DNA from: CANJIV01 sp046330225
GTDB lineage: Bacteria > Actinomycetota > Thermoleophilia > Solirubrobacterales > Solirubrobacteraceae
Length of the DNA: 64,000 bases
Assembly: GCA_046330225.1 (NCBI GenBank)
Contig: JAXLTD010000001.1
Location: 434,001-498,000, forward strand
Direction of reading: 5' to 3'
The position numbers and the translations under genes are program-made. The notes under the pieces were generated by a model. It did no database searches. It was not told the DNA's origin and worked only from the letters and a program-made list of their open reading frames with translations. Shown here one piece after another: positions 50,727 through 60,064 of this stretch; the first letter of the stretch is position 1, and every line of letters begins with the position of its first letter.

Positions 50727-50993
50727 GTGTGCCTCGCGATTCCCGGCGCGATCGTGGAACTGACCGATCCCGTGCGCCAGCTCGCCACGGTGGACGTCGG
50801 AGGCGTGCGCCGCACCGTGAGCGTTGCCCTGCTGGACGGCGCCGCGCCCGGCGACTGGGTGCTGATCCACGTCGGCTTTGCCCTGTCGAAGATCGACGAG
50901 CCGGAGGCGCGGGCGACGCTGGCCCTGCTCCAGCAGCTCGGCGGCCAGTACGACGAGGGACTGGCCGAGCTGCGGGGGAGCGCGATCGAATGA
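50727..50993 (+). CDS. hypC: Hydrogenase assembly chaperone HypC
   Basis: An 88-aa HypC/HybG/HupF protein. It starts MCLAIPGAIVELTD (GTG at 50727), with the essential Cys2 that binds the Fe(CN)2CO unit together with HypD. The OB-fold motif GDWVLIHVGFALSKIDEPEA is standard. AGGAGC precedes the start. Its stop overlaps the second hypC-like gene by 4 nt. Confidence 0.93.
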   Translation: MCLAIPGAIVELTDPVRQLATVDVGGVRRTVSVALLDGAAPGDWVLIHVGFALSKIDEPEARATLALLQQLGGQYDEGLAELRGSAIE

Positions 50994-51244
50994 GCGGCGC
51001 CGGGAGCTCCGCGGGCGATGCGGGCCGGGCCGACGGCGGCCGCTGCGTGACCTGCTCGGACGAGGCGCTCCCGATGGACGTGCTCGAGGTCGACGAGGCC
51101 GGCGGACTGGCCGCCTGCCGCGGGGCCGGCGGCGAGCGGCGGACGGTCGAGACCGCGCTGCTGGCCGCGGTCGCGCCGGGCGACCGCGTGCTCGTCCACG
51201 CCGACGTGGCCATCGCCCATGCGGCGGAGCGGACGTCCGCATGA
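50990..51244 (+). CDS. Second HypC-like protein (HypC/HupF family, divergent)
   Basis: An 84-aa protein with the HypC OB-fold pattern (RRTVETALLAAVAPGDRVLVHADVAIAHA) but a different N-terminus. Instead of Met-Cys it has about 18 extra residues, then CVTCSDEALPMDVLEV, a CxxC. Actinobacterial hyp operons sometimes carry such a paralogue. The Cys pair may replace the N-terminal Cys2, or bind metal. Overlaps hypC and hypD by 4 nt each, so it is translated as part of the set. Confidence 0.85.
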   Translation: MSGAGSSAGDAGRADGGRCVTCSDEALPMDVLEVDEAGGLAACRGAGGERRTVETALLAAVAPGDRVLVHADVAIAHAAERTSA

Positions 51245-52356
51245 GGTACGTCGACGAGTTCCGCGACGCCGGGCTCGGCCGCGCGCTCGCCGGCGAGATC
51301 CTCGCGGCGGTGCAGCCGGACCGCCACTACAAGATCATGGAGGTCTGCGGCGGCCACACGCATTCGATCTACAAGTTCGGCCTCGACGACCTGCTGCCGG
51401 ACAACGTCGAGCTCGTCCACGGCCCGGGCTGCCCTGTCTGCGTGATCCCGATGGGCCGCGTCGACGACGCGATCCACGTGGCAAGCCAGCCCGGGGTCGT
51501 GCTCGCCTGCTTCGGGGACATGATGCGCGTGCCCGGGTCCGAGCGGTCGCTCACGGACGCCAAGGCCGCCGGGGCCGACATCCGCATGGTCTACTCGCCG
51601 CTCGACGCGCTGCGGATCGCGCGCGCCGAACCCGGCTCCGAGGTGGTGTTCCTGGCGATCGGCTTCGAGACGACGGCGCCGTCGACGGCGCTGACGCTCA
51701 TGCGGGCCAAGGCGGAGGGGATCGGGAACTTCTCGTGCCTGTGCCACCACGTGAGGATCGTGCCGCCGCTGCGCGCGCTGCTCGAGTCCCCGGACCTGCA
51801 GCTCGACGGGTTCATCGGTCCCGGCCACGTGGCGACGGTCGTCGGCGCCCGCCCGTTCGAGTTCGTGCCCAACGAGTTCGGCAAGCCGTTCGTCGTGGCG
51901 GGCTTCGAGCCGCTCGACGTGCTCCAGGCGATCCAGATGCTCGTCGCGCAGCTGGCGGAGGGCCGCTGCGAGGTCGAGAACCAGTACGCGCGGGTCGTCC
52001 CGTACGACGGGAACCCGAAGGCGCTCGAGGTCCTCGCCGAGGTCTTCGAGCTGCGGCCCGACTTCGAATGGCGCGGACTGGGCGTCATCCCGCAGAGCGC
52101 GCTGCGGCTGTCGGAGGCCTATGCCGACTTCGACGCCGAGCAGCGGCACGAGGTTCCCGGGATCCGGGTTGCCGACCCGAAGGCCTGCCAGTGCGGGGAG
52201 GTCCTCAAGGGCGTCATCAAGCCGTGGGAATGCAAGGTGTTCGGGACCGCCTGCACGCCGGAGCGTCCGATCGGGACCTGCATGGTGTCCCCGGAAGGGG
52301 CCTGCGCGGCCTACTACAGCTATGGGCGCTTCGCCCGCGACCCGGCGGCGGTGTGA
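51241..52356 (+). CDS. hypD: Hydrogenase maturation protein HypD
   Basis: A 371-aa HypD, the scaffold on which HypC, HypE and HypF build the Fe(CN)2CO group. Motifs: EVCGGHTHSIYKFGL, HGPGCPVCVIPMGR, FIGPGHVATVVG and the C-terminal 4Fe-4S/redox Cys cluster (ACQCGEVLKG, WECKVFGTAC, GTCMVSPEGAC). Length is as expected. Start at the ATG overlapping the hypC-like stop. Confidence 0.95.
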   Translation: MRYVDEFRDAGLGRALAGEILAAVQPDRHYKIMEVCGGHTHSIYKFGLDDLLPDNVELVHGPGCPVCVIPMGRVDDAIHVASQPGVVLACFGDMMRVPGSERSLTDAKAAGADIRMVYSPLDALRIARAEPGSEVVFLAIGFETTAPSTALTLMRAKAEGIGNFSCLCHHVRIVPPLRALLESPDLQLDGFIGPGHVATVVGARPFEFVPNEFGKPFVVAGFEPLDVLQAIQMLVAQLAEGRCEVENQYARVVPYDGNPKALEVLAEVFELRPDFEWRGLGVIPQSALRLSEAYADFDAEQRHEVPGIRVADPKACQCGEVLKGVIKPWECKVFGTACTPERPIGTCMVSPEGACAAYYSYGRFARDPAAV

Positions 52357-53447
52357 GCGAGCCGGCGGCACCCGCCGGCCGCGAGGAGCGGCTGCTCGGG
52401 ATCATCGAGACGGCGCGGGCCAAGCCGGCGAGGTTCCGGGACGAGCGGGTCACGATGGCCCACGGCGCGGGCGGCAAGGCCACGCAGGCCCTGATCGAAG
52501 GTGTCCTGCTGCCGGCGTTCGGCTCGGCCGCGCTGGCCGAGCTCGGCGATGCCGGGCTCGTAGTGATCGAGGACCTCGGCCTCGCGCTCACGACCGACAG
52601 CTTCGTGGTCAGGCCGCTGCGCTTCCCCGGCGGGTCGATCGGCGAGCTCGCGGTCAACGGCACCGTGAACGATCTCGCGATGGCGGGGGCGCGGCCCGTC
52701 GCCCTGACCGTGTCCCTCATCCTCGAGGAGGGCCTCGAGGCCGGCGTGCTGCGGGCCGAGGTCCAGGCCATCGCCGACGCGGCCGCCGCGGCCGGCGTCG
52801 AGATCGTCGCGGGCGACACGAAGGTCGTCGAGCGCGGCAGCGCCGACGGGATGTACATCTGCACGACCGGCCTGGGGCGCCTGGATCCGCGCGGGTCGCT
52901 CTCGCCGTCCGGGCTGCAGGACGGCGACCGCATCCTCGTCTCGCGCCGGATCGGCGACCACGGGATGGCGATCATGCTCGCCCGCGGCGAGTTCGAGCTC
53001 GCGGCCGACATCGAGTCCGACACCCGCCCGCTGTGGCCCGCCGCCGACGCGCTCCTCGACGCCGCCGGAGCATCGCTGCACGCCCTGCGGGACGCGACCC
53101 GCGGCGGCGTGGCCTCCGTGCTCAACGAGCTGGCCCGGGCCTCGGGCGTCGGGATCACGGTGCGCGAGGCCGACATCCCCGTCGCACCCGCCGTGGCCGG
53201 CGCCGCGGAGCTGCTCGGGCTTGACCCGATGCACGTCGCGAACGAGGGCGTGCTCGTGGCGGCGGTCGCGCCCGCCGCCGCCGCGGCGGCGCTGGACGCG
53301 CTGCGGGAGGTGCCCGGCTGCGACGAGGCCGTGGAGATCGGCGCCGTCCGCGCCGAGCCGCCGGGGATGGTGCTCGTCGAGACCGCCTTCGGAGGCCGCC
53401 GGGTCCTGGACCAGCTCGTCGGCGACCCCCTGCCCCGCATCTGCTGA
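52353..53447 (+). CDS. hypE: Hydrogenase maturation protein HypE (carbamoyl dehydratase)
   Basis: A 364-aa PurM-like ATPase that dehydrates the carbamoylated C-terminal Cys to a thiocyanate. It ends PRIC, the required terminal Cys. The N-terminal motif MAHGAGGKATQALIEGV and the central ATP site (FPGGSIGELAVNGTVNDLAMAGARP, VAGDTKVVERG) are intact. GTG start overlaps hypD. A gap of 88 bp separates it from hypF, with no promoter recognised. Confidence 0.95.
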   Translation: MSEPAAPAGREERLLGIIETARAKPARFRDERVTMAHGAGGKATQALIEGVLLPAFGSAALAELGDAGLVVIEDLGLALTTDSFVVRPLRFPGGSIGELAVNGTVNDLAMAGARPVALTVSLILEEGLEAGVLRAEVQAIADAAAAAGVEIVAGDTKVVERGSADGMYICTTGLGRLDPRGSLSPSGLQDGDRILVSRRIGDHGMAIMLARGEFELAADIESDTRPLWPAADALLDAAGASLHALRDATRGGVASVLNELARASGVGITVREADIPVAPAVAGAAELLGLDPMHVANEGVLVAAVAPAAAAAALDALREVPGCDEAVEIGAVRAEPPGMVLVETAFGGRRVLDQLVGDPLPRIC

Positions 53448-53535
53448 CCGCCGCCGACATCGGCGGCCACGCGGAGGCCCGCGTGCCGGCAGGCGCCGAG
53501 GCGCGTGCGCCCATCGGACCCCGGCGGGCCGCGGC

Positions 53536-55881
53536 ATGAGCGCAGGGCCCGCCTCCGCCCGCGTCCGCATCCGGGCCCGGGTGGACGGGACCGTCCAGGG
53601 CGTCGGCTACCGCCCGTTCGTCCACCGCCTCGCCGCCGAGCGGGGCATCGCCGGCTTCGTCCGCAACGACGCCCGCGGCGTCCTCGTCGAGGCGGAAGGG
53701 CCGCCGGGCGCGGTGGCCGCCTTCGTCCGCGCGCTCGCCGACGAGGCGCCGCCGCTTGCGGTGGTCGAAGCCGTCACGCCCGAGCCGATCCCGCCGACCG
53801 GGCGCGCCGGCTTTGCCATCGTCGCGAGCGCCGGCGGCGCGCCGGCCGCCCCCGTCACGCCCGACGCCGCCACCTGCGCGGACTGCCTGCGCGAGGTCTT
53901 CGACCCGGCCGACCGCCGCCACCGCTACCCGTTCGCGAACTGCACGAACTGCGGGCCGCGGTTCACGATCGTCCGCGGCGTCCCGTACGACCGGCCGAAC
54001 ACGACGATGGCGGGCTTCGCGATGTGCGCGGACTGCCAGGCGGAGTACGACGACCCCGGGGACCGCCGCTTCCACGCCCAGCCCAACGCCTGCCCGGCCT
54101 GCGGCCCGGCCGCCACGCTGGCCGATGCCGCCGGGGCGCCGCTGCCCCTCGCGGGCGGCGCGGCCGATGCGGTCGCGGCGGCGGCGGCGCGGCTGCGCGA
54201 CGGCGGGATCGTCGCGGTCAAGGGCCTCGGCGGCTACCACCTGGCGTGCCGGGCCGGCGACGAGACGGCGGTTGCGGCGCTCCGGGCCCGCAAGCACCGC
54301 GAGGAGAAGCCCTTCGCCCTGATGGTGCGCGATGTCGCGGCCGCGCGGGCGCTGGCGGAGATCACCGGCGAGGCCGAGGCCCTGCTGCGCTCGCCCGCAG
54401 CGCCGATCGTCCTGGTTCCCCGCCGCCCCGGGGCGCCGGTCGCCCCCTCGGTGGCGCCGCGCTCGCCCGACCTCGGGCTGATGCTCCCGGCCACGCCGCT
54501 GCACCACCTCCTGCTCGCCGATGCCGGCGAACCGCTGGTGATGACGAGCGGCAACGTCTCGGACGAGCCGATCGCCTACGAGGACAGCGAGGCCCGGGCG
54601 CGGCTGGGCAGGATCGCCGACGCGTTCCTGGTCCACGACCGCCCGATCGAGACGCGGGTCGACGACTCGGTGGTGCGCGCGGTGGACGCCGGCGACGGCC
54701 CGCGCCCGCAGCTGCTGCGGCGCTCGCGCGGCCACGTGCCGGCCGCCCTGGCGCTGCCCGTGCCGGCGCCACTTCCGATGCTGGCAGTGGGCGCGGAGCT
54801 CAAGAGCACGTTCTGCCTGGCCAAGGGGGGCCGCGCCTGGGTCGGCCACCACATCGGCGACCTCGAGAACTGGGAGACGCTGCGCGCGTTCCGGGAGGGC
54901 ATCGGCCGCTTCGAGGATCTGTTCGACGTCCGGCCCGAAGCCGTCGCCCACGACCTGCACCCGGGCTATCTCTCGACCGCCGAGGCCCAGGCCCGCGAGG
55001 ACCTGCCGCTGATCGGCGTGCAGCACCACCACGCCCACCTCGCCGCCGTCCTGGCCGAGCACGGCGAGGCCGGGCCGGCCGTCGGGCTGATCTTCGACGG
55101 CACCGGGCACGGGCCCGACGGCACGGTCTGGGGCGGCGAGATCCTGGCTGGCGGCCTGGACGGGTTCGAGCGGGCCGGCTGGCTGGCGCCGGCGCGGCTG
55201 CCGGGCGGCGAGCGGGCGATCCGCGAGCCGTGGCGGATGGCCTGCGCGTGGCTGCTCGAAGCCGGGCGGCTCGCCCCCGAGCCGCCGCCCGCGCTGGCCG
55301 CCGACGTGCCGCCCGACGCCTGGCGCGCGGTCGCCGGGCTGGCCCGGGCCGGCACCGCGGCGCCGGTCACCACGAGCATGGGCCGCCTGTTCGACGCCGC
55401 CGCGGCGCTCTGCGGCGTCCGGGCCCGCGTGAGCTACGAGGGCCAGGCGGCGATCGAGTTCCAGGCGCTCGCCGATCCGGGCGAGCGGGGGGCCTACGGC
55501 CTGCCGGTCGGCGGAGCCGATCCGGCGCCCGGGCCCGACGCCGGCGCGCCGCCGGGCCTGGTCCTCGAGGGCGGGACGCTCATCGCCGCCGTCGCCGCCG
55601 ACGTCGCCGACGGCGCCCCGGTGCCGGCGATCAGCGCCCGGTTCCACGCCGCCGTCGCCGCGGGGTCCGCCCGCGCCGCCGCGCAGGCCGCCGGCGCCCG
55701 CGGCCTCGACACCGTCGTGCTCTCCGGCGGCGTCTTCCAGAACGCGCTGCTCCTGCGTCTGACCGCCGCGGCGCTCCGCGAGGCCGGCCTGCGCGTCCTG
55801 GTGCCGGAGCTCCTGCCGCCCAACGACGGCGGGATCTCCTTCGGCCAGGCGGCGGTGGCGGCGGCGCGGCTGGCGGGGTGA
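53536..55881 (+). CDS. hypF: Carbamoyltransferase HypF
   Basis: A 781-aa multidomain enzyme that makes carbamoyl-AMP from carbamoyl phosphate and transfers the carbamoyl group to HypE. Domains in order: acylphosphatase-like (TVQGVGYRPFVHRLA), two zinc fingers (CADCLREVFD, CTNCGPRFTIV, CADCQAEYDD, CPACGP), YrdC-like (VKGLGGYHLACRAGD), and the Kae1-like domain (VQHHHAHLAAVLAEHG, SGGVFQNALLL). Final segment LPPNDGGISFGQ is standard. The only good start is MSAGPASARVR. Confidence 0.95.
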   Translation: MSAGPASARVRIRARVDGTVQGVGYRPFVHRLAAERGIAGFVRNDARGVLVEAEGPPGAVAAFVRALADEAPPLAVVEAVTPEPIPPTGRAGFAIVASAGGAPAAPVTPDAATCADCLREVFDPADRRHRYPFANCTNCGPRFTIVRGVPYDRPNTTMAGFAMCADCQAEYDDPGDRRFHAQPNACPACGPAATLADAAGAPLPLAGGAADAVAAAAARLRDGGIVAVKGLGGYHLACRAGDETAVAALRARKHREEKPFALMVRDVAAARALAEITGEAEALLRSPAAPIVLVPRRPGAPVAPSVAPRSPDLGLMLPATPLHHLLLADAGEPLVMTSGNVSDEPIAYEDSEARARLGRIADAFLVHDRPIETRVDDSVVRAVDAGDGPRPQLLRRSRGHVPAALALPVPAPLPMLAVGAELKSTFCLAKGGRAWVGHHIGDLENWETLRAFREGIGRFEDLFDVRPEAVAHDLHPGYLSTAEAQAREDLPLIGVQHHHAHLAAVLAEHGEAGPAVGLIFDGTGHGPDGTVWGGEILAGGLDGFERAGWLAPARLPGGERAIREPWRMACAWLLEAGRLAPEPPPALAADVPPDAWRAVAGLARAGTAAPVTTSMGRLFDAAAALCGVRARVSYEGQAAIEFQALADPGERGAYGLPVGGADPAPGPDAGAPPGLVLEGGTLIAAVAADVADGAPVPAISARFHAAVAAGSARAAAQAAGARGLDTVVLSGGVFQNALLLRLTAAALREAGLRVLVPELLPPNDGGISFGQAAVAAARLAG

Positions 55882-55887
55882 CGCGGC

Positions 55888-56571
55888 TCAGCTGGGCCCG
55901 GTCCAGGCGGGCGCCGCCAGGGCCGCCGCCAGGGCCTCCGCCCCGCCGACGAGGACCGGCTCGCCGTGCGTGACGAGGATCCGCTCGGGCCGCAGGTCCG
56001 CCAACGGGGCGAGCGTGGGCAGGAAGCGGTCCCGGTACCACGCCTCGCGCCGGGAGCCGGCGGCCGCGCCCTGAATCCAGACGCGGAGCCGCCCGTCGAC
56101 GGCGACGACGGCGTCGCCGAACACCAGCGCCTGATGTGAGGGCAGCAGCAGCGGGCGCTCGAACCGCACCGGGCTGCCGATCGGAAAGGAGCGGACGCCG
56201 CCGGGGAGCGGCCCGGCGCGGAGGTCGCGGAGGTCGCCGCGCATCGCATCCGGAAGGCGCTTCGCGACTGTCGGATGGCCCCACACGGTCACCTCGGCCC
56301 GCTCGCGGTAGCGCTCCCACAGGCCGGCGGCGCTGCGCACGTGGTACGGGATCGTGACGAGGACGTCCAGGCGGTCGCTGACGAGCGCGTCGAGCCGCGC
56401 GAGGACCGCATCCGGCTCGGCCGGAAGCAGCGGATCGATGGCGAGCACGTCCTCGCCGGCTCGCAGCGCGTAGCACCCGACCTCGGCCCCGAAGGCGCCC
56501 GGATGCCACTCGGGATGGCGCGCAGTCCAGCGCCACAGGCCTGCCACGATCTCCTCGGGAGCTGCTGGCAC
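55888..56571 (-). CDS. Metallo-beta-lactamase-fold-like protein without the zinc motif
   Basis: A 227-aa protein whose strand order and the end RILVTHGEPVLVGG resemble metallo-beta-lactamase-fold proteins. The HxHxDH motif is absent: the corresponding segment reads LVTIPYHVRSAAGLW. It may be a degenerate member with another function. GTG start at 56571; no convincing promoter or ribosome-binding site. It converges with hypF, 6 bp between stops, and is divergent from prfB. Confidence 0.7.
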   Translation of the reverse strand: MPAAPEEIVAGLWRWTARHPEWHPGAFGAEVGCYALRAGEDVLAIDPLLPAEPDAVLARLDALVSDRLDVLVTIPYHVRSAAGLWERYRERAEVTVWGHPTVAKRLPDAMRGDLRDLRAGPLPGGVRSFPIGSPVRFERPLLLPSHQALVFGDAVVAVDGRLRVWIQGAAAGSRREAWYRDRFLPTLAPLADLRPERILVTHGEPVLVGGAEALAAALAAPAWTGPS

Positions 56572-56623
56572 CGCCGCATCCTCTCACCTCGCGGCGCGGT
56601 CGGGGCGGGGGCGCCGGATCGGA

Positions 56624-56629
56624 TAGCCT
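56624..56629 (+). promoter_or_regulatory. -10 box TAGCCT, leaderless promoter of prfB
   Basis: TAGCCT ends 7 nt before the prfB ATG at 56637. Confidence 0.5.
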
Positions 56630-56636
56630 CACCGCC

Positions 56637-57741
56637 ATGGCCACTCCGCCAGCCGAGCCGACGCCGCAGCGCCTTGCGGCGATCCGCGACCAGCTGAAGC
56701 TGCTCGCGGACTATCTTTGACCCCGCTTCCCTGGAGTCACGCATAGCGGAGCTGGAGGGCCAGATGGGTGCGCCCGGCTTCTGGGACGACCAGGAGCAGG
56801 CGGCGGCTGTCAGCGCCGAGCACGCCCGCGCAGCGCGCAAGCTCGAGACCTACCGCTCGCTCGTCGCCGACACCGAGGACCTCGAAGGCCTCGCCGAGCT
56901 GGCCGAGGAAGACCCCGGGATGGCGGCCGAGCTCGACGAGCAGATCGCCTCGGCCGAGCAGCGACTCGCCGCGCTGGAGGAGGAGCGCCTCTTCTCCGGC
57001 CGCTACGACGCCGGCGACGCGCTCGTCACGGTCAACGCCGGGGCCGGCGGCACCGACGCCCAGGACTGGGCCGAGATGGTCCTGCGCATGGAGATGCGCT
57101 GGGCCGAGAAGCGCGGCTTCGCGGTCGAGCTGCTCGAGGCGAGCCCGGGGGAGGAGGCCGGCATCAAGTCGGCGACCTTCAAGGTCGCGGGCGAGAACGC
57201 CTACGGCCTGTACTCGGCCGAGAAGGGCGTGCACCGCCTGGTCCGGCTCTCGCCCTTCGACGCCGCCCACCGCCGCCAGACGAGCTTTGCGGGCGTGGAG
57301 GTCTCGCCGGTCGTGGGCGAGACCGGCGAGGTCGAGATCGCCGACGACGACCTGCAGGTCGACACCTATCGGGCCAGCGGCGCCGGCGGCCAGCACGTGA
57401 ACAAGACCGACTCGGCCGTGCGGATCACGCACAAGCCCAGCGGGATCGTGGTCCAGTGCCAGAACGAGCGCTCGCAGTCCTCGAACCGCGCCACCGCGAT
57501 GGCGATGCTGCGCTCCAAGCTCGCCGAGCTCGAGGAGCGCAAGCGCCGCGAGGAGATCGCCAAGGAGAAGGGGGAGGCCCAGGACGTGAACTTCGGCTCG
57601 CAGATCCGCTCCTACGTCCTGCACCCGTACTCGATGGTCAAGGACCACCGCACCGACGTCGAGATCGGCGACACCGCCCGGGTGCTCGACGGCGATCTCG
57701 ACGAGTTCGTCCGCGCCTACCTGCTGGAGTCCGCCGCATGA
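56637..57741 (+). CDS. prfB: Peptide chain release factor 2, programmed +1 frameshift
   Basis: RF2 (367 aa after frameshifting). Twenty-seven codons run from ATG 56637 to an in-frame TGA at 56718-56720 within TAT CTT TGA C. Shifting +1 at CTT resumes at GAC 56719 and continues to the TGA at 57739. RF2 reads UGA itself, so low RF2 favours the shift and makes more RF2. The downstream frame has SPF (LVRLSPFDAAHRR) for codon recognition and GGQ (RASGAGGQHVNKTDSAVR). The Shine-Dalgarno-like element normally 3 nt before TAT is weak here (GCGGAC). Confidence 0.95.
56712..56721 (+). other. prfB +1 frameshift site TATCTTTGAC
   Basis: The slippery CTT followed by TGA C, preceded by TAT, is the conserved autoregulatory site. 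The stimulating AGGGGG is not present. Confidence 0.95.
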
Positions 57742-59222
57742 ACCCCGATCTCGAGCAGAGCACCGCGCCCTACCTCGACGCCCTCGCGTCCTACGGCTTC
57801 CGGGAACCGACGCTGTTCGGCGTGCCCGGCCACAAGGGCGGCGCTGGCGCCGACCCGGCGCTGCGGAACAACATCGGCGGCGACGCGCTCCTGATGGACG
57901 TCCCGAGGGACACGCGCGGCGTCGACGTCCCGCCGCCGTTCCCGACGCCGTTCGACCAGGCCGAGATGCTCGCCGCCGACCTCTATGGCTCGGGGCGCAC
58001 CTGGTTCCTCTCCAACGGGGCGACCCAGGGCAACCACGCCATGGTCCTCGCGCAGGCGCCGCTCGGGGCGACCGTCGTGGCCCAGCGCAACTCCCACGGC
58101 TCGATCGTCGACGGCCTCGTGCTCTCGGGCGGGCGGCCCTACTGGGTCTCGCCCGCCTACGAGCCCGAGCTGGGGATGGCCCACGGCGTGCTCCCCGAGG
58201 ACCTCGACGCCGCGCTGACGGCGGCGCCCGACGCTCGCACGGCGTTCGTGGTCTCCCCGACCTACTACGGCATGGCCGCCGACATCGGAGCCCTGGCCGA
58301 GGTGGCCCACGCGCACGACGCCGCCCTCGCGGTCGACCAGTCCTGGGGGCCGCATTTCGGCTTTCACCGCGGCGTCCCGCCCTCGGCGCTGCAGGAGGGC
58401 GCCGACGCGGTCCTCACCTCGACCCACAAGATCGTCGGCTCCCTCACCCAGTCGGCGATGCTCCACGTCGCCGACGGGGGCCGGATCAACCCGGCGCGCG
58501 TGAACCGGACGCTGCGCCTGGTCAGCTCGACGAGCCCGTCCTCGCTGCTGCTTGCCTCGCTCGATTCCGCGCGCCGCCAGCTCGCCATCCACGGCCAGGA
58601 CCTGCTCGGTCGCACGCTGGCCGCCGCCGAGCGCGCCCGGGCGGGCATCGACGCGATCGAGGGCTGCCACGTCGTCGGCGAGGAGCTGGTCGGCACGCCC
58701 GGCGTCGCCGCCTGGGACCCGCTGCGCATCGTCATCGACGTGCGCGGCACCGGCTGCACCGGCTACGAGATCTCCGACCAGCTGCGCAAGAGCTCAGACG
58801 TCCACGTCGAGCTCGCCACGCACGCCACGCTCGTGCTCGTGCTGGGGATCAGCCAGCCCGTCGACGCCCTGGACCGCTTCGCGCACGACCTGGAGGCCGA
58901 GCTGCGGGAGATCCGCCGGCCCGAGCCGGTGCAGGCGATCGCGCACCCCCCGGCGGCGCTCAACGCCCACGCCGCCGTGCCGCCGCGCGAGGCGTTCCTC
59001 GGGCTGGCCGAGACGGTCGACGTCGATGCCTCCGTGGGCCGCATCAGCTCCGAGGCGATCGCCGGCTACCCGCCCGGCATCCCGGCGATCCTGCCCGGCG
59101 AGCGCGTCACCGAGGAGGTCATCGAGTACCTGCGCGAGCTCGCCCGCAGCGGCGCGCGCCTGCACGGCGCCAGCGATCCGACGTTCCGGACGATCGCGGT
59201 CCTGCGGGACGAGCCGGCGTGA
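57738..59222 (+). CDS. Orn/Lys/Arg decarboxylase-family PLP enzyme
   Basis: A 494-aa fold-type-I decarboxylase of the lysine/ornithine/arginine group. The N-terminal FGVPGHKGG, the PLP-lysine TSTHKIVGSLTQSAMLH, and the SWGPHFGFH segment (usually DEAHGAHFGFH; here DQSWGPH) are visible. It lacks the wing domain of the biosynthetic arginine enzyme and is of the short type. It would make a polyamine or cadaverine; substrate is unresolved. Starts in the prfB stop (ATGA) and overlaps nadC by 4 nt. Confidence 0.87.
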   Translation: MNPDLEQSTAPYLDALASYGFREPTLFGVPGHKGGAGADPALRNNIGGDALLMDVPRDTRGVDVPPPFPTPFDQAEMLAADLYGSGRTWFLSNGATQGNHAMVLAQAPLGATVVAQRNSHGSIVDGLVLSGGRPYWVSPAYEPELGMAHGVLPEDLDAALTAAPDARTAFVVSPTYYGMAADIGALAEVAHAHDAALAVDQSWGPHFGFHRGVPPSALQEGADAVLTSTHKIVGSLTQSAMLHVADGGRINPARVNRTLRLVSSTSPSSLLLASLDSARRQLAIHGQDLLGRTLAAAERARAGIDAIEGCHVVGEELVGTPGVAAWDPLRIVIDVRGTGCTGYEISDQLRKSSDVHVELATHATLVLVLGISQPVDALDRFAHDLEAELREIRRPEPVQAIAHPPAALNAHAAVPPREAFLGLAETVDVDASVGRISSEAIAGYPPGIPAILPGERVTEEVIEYLRELARSGARLHGASDPTFRTIAVLRDEPA

Positions 59223-60064
59223 GCGGCCCGCTCGACGAGGCGGCGCTCGACGGGCTGATCGCGCGGGCGCTCGACGAGGACGTCGGGCCCGGCGACGTGA
59301 CCACGAACGCCACGGTGCCCGCGGCGGCCCGGGCCCGCGGGCGCATCACGCAGAAGGCGCCGGGGGCGATCTTCGGCCTCGACGTGGCCGCCCGCACGTT
59401 CCGCGCGCTGGATCCGCAGGCGGCTGTCACCCCGCTCGTGACCGAAGGGGAGTGGCGCGAGGGCGGCCCCGTGCTCGACATCGAGGGCAGCGCCCGCGCG
59501 CTCCTCACGGGCGAGCGCACGGCGCTGAACTTCCTCCAGCGGCTCTCGGGCGTGGCAACCATGGCCGCCCGGGCCTCGGCCGCGGTGGCCGGGACCGGCT
59601 GCCGGGTGCTCGACACCCGCAAGACCACGCCGGGCCTGCGCGACCTCGAGAAGGCCGCGGTCGCCGCCGGAGGGGCGGTCAACCACCGCCGCGGCCTCTA
59701 CGACGCGATCCTCATCAAGGAGAACCACATCGCCCTGGCCGGCGGGATCGCCGCCGCCGTGGCGGCGGCCCGCGCCGCTGCGCCGGAGCTGTCGCTGGAG
59801 GTGGAGTGCCGCACCCGCGACGAGGTCGACCAGGCGCTGGCCGCCGGCGCCGGGCGGCTGCTGCTGGACAACATGAGCCTCGCAGACCTGCGGGCGATCG
59901 CGGCGCACGTCGCCGGGCGGGCCGAGCTCGAGGCCTCGGGCGGCGTGACGCTGGAGACGCTCGGGGAGGTCGCCGCCACCGGCGTACAATTCGTCTCCCT
60001 CGGGGCGCTGACGCACTCGGCGCCGGCCCTCGACCTCTCGTTGATCCTGGAGCCCCTCCCATGA
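59219..60064 (+). CDS. nadC: Nicotinate-nucleotide pyrophosphorylase (carboxylating)
   Basis: A 281-aa quinolinate phosphoribosyltransferase converting quinolinate and PRPP to nicotinate mononucleotide. Motifs: EDVGPGDVTTNATVPA, TRKTTPGLRDLEKAAVAAGG, HRRGLYDAILIKENHI and VECRTRDEVDQAL. GTG start overlaps the decarboxylase stop; its stop overlaps nadA. Confidence 0.95.
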   Translation: MSGPLDEAALDGLIARALDEDVGPGDVTTNATVPAAARARGRITQKAPGAIFGLDVAARTFRALDPQAAVTPLVTEGEWREGGPVLDIEGSARALLTGERTALNFLQRLSGVATMAARASAAVAGTGCRVLDTRKTTPGLRDLEKAAVAAGGAVNHRRGLYDAILIKENHIALAGGIAAAVAAARAAAPELSLEVECRTRDEVDQALAAGAGRLLLDNMSLADLRAIAAHVAGRAELEASGGVTLETLGEVAATGVQFVSLGALTHSAPALDLSLILEPLP

